From: CAIXPS01 sp034430115
GTDB lineage: Bacteria > Chloroflexota > Anaerolineae > J036 > Brachytrichaceae
Direction: 5' to 3'
NCBI GenBank assembly: GCA_034430115.1
Contig: DAOUFG010000003.1
Coordinates: 1 to 7,096 of the forward strand
DNA: 7,096 nucleotides
In this document: in pieces, positions 5,702-7,096 of the stretch
How positions within the stretch are numbered: position 1 is the stretch's first letter
Layout of the letters: each line of letters opens with the position of its first letter
Translations under genes and position numbers: made by a program
The notes under the pieces: generated by a model
Database searches by the model: none
Seen by the model: the letters and a program-made list of their open reading frames with translations, nothing else
What the model was told of the DNA's origin: nothing

Positions 5702-6802
5702 ATGATGGAGCCTAACAACAATACACTCCCCGAGCCAACCCGTTATGAGTACAAACCGAGAGTGAGCGTCTTTTGGCCGATAGTCCTCATCGGTTTGGGG
5801 GCCCTGTTGCTGCTGAGTAACATGCACTATCTGCAAGGGGATGTTTGGGAATGGGTCTGGCGCCTGTGGCCGGTGATCTTCATTGCCTGGGGGTTGGACG
5901 CATTGATCCGGCTTGAGCTTGTAGGCGCTACGATGTTGATCGGGTTTGGCGCTTTGTTCCTGGCGGCGACGTTTGGTTACTTTAGTATGAACCCGCTGGG
6001 AATCATCATCAGGCTCTGGCCAATCTTCCTTGTGTCGGCTGGGTTAGAGGTCGTTTTTAGCCGTCGCCGCACAGGCGTGTGGGGGGCGCTGGCAGGGGCA
6101 CTCCTGATGTTCGTGGTGTTGGCGTTTGCGGTATGGCAATTGAATGGACAGTTGCTGACGATGGCAACCGCGCCCGGCACACGCGTGACGCAGCGCCTGG
6201 AGGATGCCTCGCGGGCAAACGTGGCCATCGCGCGTGGTGACGGCATGGTGGCCGTGAAGGCTCTGCCGGAGCCCTCGGCACTGCTGGATGGCACCGTGCG
6301 TCTGCCGGATAATGAAAAATTGAGCACATCCTACGCGGTGCAGAACGGCACAGCTAACCTCTCGCTGAAGAGCGAGGGCACATTTGTCGGCCTGGGCCCA
6401 GTGAACGGCGATTGGTATCGCTGGGATCTTGGGTTGAACCCCGAAGTGCCGATGTCGTTGCGGGTGGACCAGGGAGCAGGGGAGGCCGTGTTGGACCTGA
6501 GTGAGTTGAAGGTGGATAGCGTATCGGAGAATCAGGCCGTCGGAACGACGACGATGACGCTTCCGCGGGCCGGGGATGCGCAAGCGCGCTTGAATGCCGC
6601 CATCGGCAGCGTAACGGTGATCGTGCCGCAAGGCGTGGGCATGCGATTGCACACCAGTGGCGTATTCATCGGTACGAGTGTGCCGGATGGCTACGCCCAA
6701 CAAGGCGCGCTCTATACCTCACCCGGTTACGACGGGGCCGCGCACCAGGTGGACGTGTACATCAGCATGGCGTTCGGCACGTTGTCCGTACAACAGCAAT
6801 AG
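5702..6802 (+). CDS. LiaF-like protein: about five membrane segments plus toast-rack beta domain
   Basis: The 366-residue protein has a polar N-terminus (to about residue 20), then about five membrane segments (22-40, 55-70, 73-92, 100-118 and 126-145). It shows the WP signatures FWPIVLIGLGALLLL, LWPVIFIAWG and LWPIFLVSAG. Residues about 155-366 form a soluble beta-rich domain paralogous to that of the 271-residue protein two genes upstream. Shared features include A-x-x-ANVxI near its start, DWxLxLN-like WDLGLN at 241-246, PMSLRVDQGAGEAVLDL at 250-266, IVPQGVG at 307-313 and TSPGYDGA at 339-346. With a basic RRR at 121-123 after the fourth segment, the fifth segment would place this domain outside the membrane, opposite to its paralogue. 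It ends the operon just before a strong terminator. An envelope-sensing or scaffold role is inferred only. Confidence 0.88.
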   Translation: MMEPNNNTLPEPTRYEYKPRVSVFWPIVLIGLGALLLLSNMHYLQGDVWEWVWRLWPVIFIAWGLDALIRLELVGATMLIGFGALFLAATFGYFSMNPLGIIIRLWPIFLVSAGLEVVFSRRRTGVWGALAGALLMFVVLAFAVWQLNGQLLTMATAPGTRVTQRLEDASRANVAIARGDGMVAVKALPEPSALLDGTVRLPDNEKLSTSYAVQNGTANLSLKSEGTFVGLGPVNGDWYRWDLGLNPEVPMSLRVDQGAGEAVLDLSELKVDSVSENQAVGTTTMTLPRAGDAQARLNAAIGSVTVIVPQGVGMRLHTSGVFIGTSVPDGYAQQGALYTSPGYDGAAHQVDVYISMAFGTLSVQQQ

Positions 6803-6825
6803 CGTGAAGTGGGGCGCCCGATACG

Positions 6826-6878
6826 CTTCCGGGGCTGTATGTTGATGACCGGCATATAGCCCCGGAAGTTTTGTTTTA
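6826..6878 (+). terminator. Strong intrinsic terminator of the membrane-protein operon
   Basis: A 16-bp stem pairs 6826-6841 (CTTCCGGGGCTGTATG) with 6853-6868 (CATATAGCCCCGGAAG). It has one G-U pair and an 11-base loop, and is followed by TTTTGTTTTA. It starts 24 bases after the last stop of the operon and lies in the convergent gap before the E2 gene. The left flank has no A-run, so the minus-strand transcript would form the stem without a T-tract. Confidence 0.88.
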
Positions 6879-6889
6879 TATAGCTTGCG

Positions 6890-7096
6890 TTAGTCCAGTA
6901 GCCCTAACGGTTCCTCGATCATCTCGGCCAGGACTTGCAGGAATTGTGCGCCACGCGCGCCATCCACCGCGCGATGGTCACATGATAGCGTCATCGTCAT
7001 CATCGGCTGCACGGCCGGGTGGCCCTCTACCGGCACTACCCGATCCACGATGCGCCCTACTGCCAGGATGGCCGCCTGAGGCGGGTTGACGATGGC
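6890..7096 (-). CDS. 2-oxo acid dehydrogenase E2 acyltransferase, C-terminal end (cut by window edge)
   Basis: E2 subunits transfer the acyl group from lipoamide to coenzyme A in pyruvate, 2-oxoglutarate or branched-chain 2-oxo acid dehydrogenase complexes. Only the last 68 residues are present, open to the right edge, with the TAA read from 6892-6890. They contain the catalytic-domain signatures INPPQAAILAVGR (here IVNPPQAAILAVGR), then MTMTLSCDHRAVDGARGAQF with the catalytic His and Asp of HRxxDG intact (residues 41-46 of the fragment, bases 6959-6976), and a standard C-terminus ending EPLGLLD. Lipoyl and E1/E3-binding domains would lie beyond the window, so which complex it belongs to cannot be told. 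It converges on the membrane operon and is probably functionally unrelated to it. Confidence 0.93.
   Translation of the reverse strand, partial: AIVNPPQAAILAVGRIVDRVVPVEGHPAVQPMMTMTLSCDHRAVDGARGAQFLQVLAEMIEEPLGLLD

Noticed and set aside
6044..6703. 219-residue open frame on the minus strand opposite the last membrane operon gene
   Set aside because: It is antisense to the toast-rack protein, His/Arg/Gln-rich with no family features and no ribosome site.
6812..6819. GGGCGCCC palindrome after the last operon gene
   Set aside because: An 8-bp self-complementary sequence in GC-rich DNA with no second copy or context suggesting a protein-binding site.
6871..7089. 72-residue plus-strand frame at the right edge
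   Set aside because: It overlaps the E2 catalytic domain, which is clearly coded on the minus strand, and starts inside the terminator T-tract.

Overview
The window is an ordinary bacterial chromosomal segment of moderately high GC with tightly packed genes. No rRNA, tRNA, CRISPR array, insertion sequence or phage gene is visible. The combination of a NurA/HerA end-resection operon, a class-III-like polyphosphate kinase 2 resembling those of Deinococcus and Meiothermus, and a tandem set of LiaI/LiaF-like membrane proteins with toast-rack domains suggests a Chloroflexota (Anaerolineae-like) or similar deep-branching bacterium. This is inference from gene content, not a measured assignment.

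Left part (1-2641, minus strand): an operon reads right to left as nurA (5'-3' nuclease), a roughly 200-residue HAS-barrel-like protein, and herA (hexameric DNA translocase, cut by the window edge just after its Walker A region). nurA and the middle gene overlap by one base (TGATG), and 21 bp separate the middle gene from herA. NurA and HerA are expected to act together in processing DNA ends. The middle protein is the least understood member and may be an adaptor.

Centre (2642-3666): a 56-bp divergent gap separates nurA from ppk2 (plus strand), which encodes a polyphosphate:nucleotide phosphotransferase. A clear intrinsic terminator follows ppk2. Beyond it lies a short leader containing a 13-codon reading frame whose stop directly abuts the next start codon.

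Right part (3667-6802, plus strand): four consecutive membrane-protein genes lie 25, 9 and 15 bp apart. They alternate between membrane-only (170 and 218 aa) and membrane plus beta-ladder 'toast-rack' (271 and 366 aa) architectures. All carry short LiaI/LiaF-type transmembrane modules, and the two toast-rack proteins are recognisable paralogues. The operon ends at a strong 16-bp stem-loop terminator. They look like an envelope-associated sensing or scaffold module, but no response regulator, kinase or PspC-like gene is in view, so the output is unknown.

Right edge (6890-7096, minus strand): the last 68 residues of a 2-oxo acid dehydrogenase E2 acyltransferase, with its catalytic HRxxDG motif, converge on the membrane operon. 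The most interesting items are the HAS-barrel partner between nurA and herA, the alternating four-gene LiaF-like cassette with its predicted topology conflict, and the 53-residue internal repeat in its third gene.
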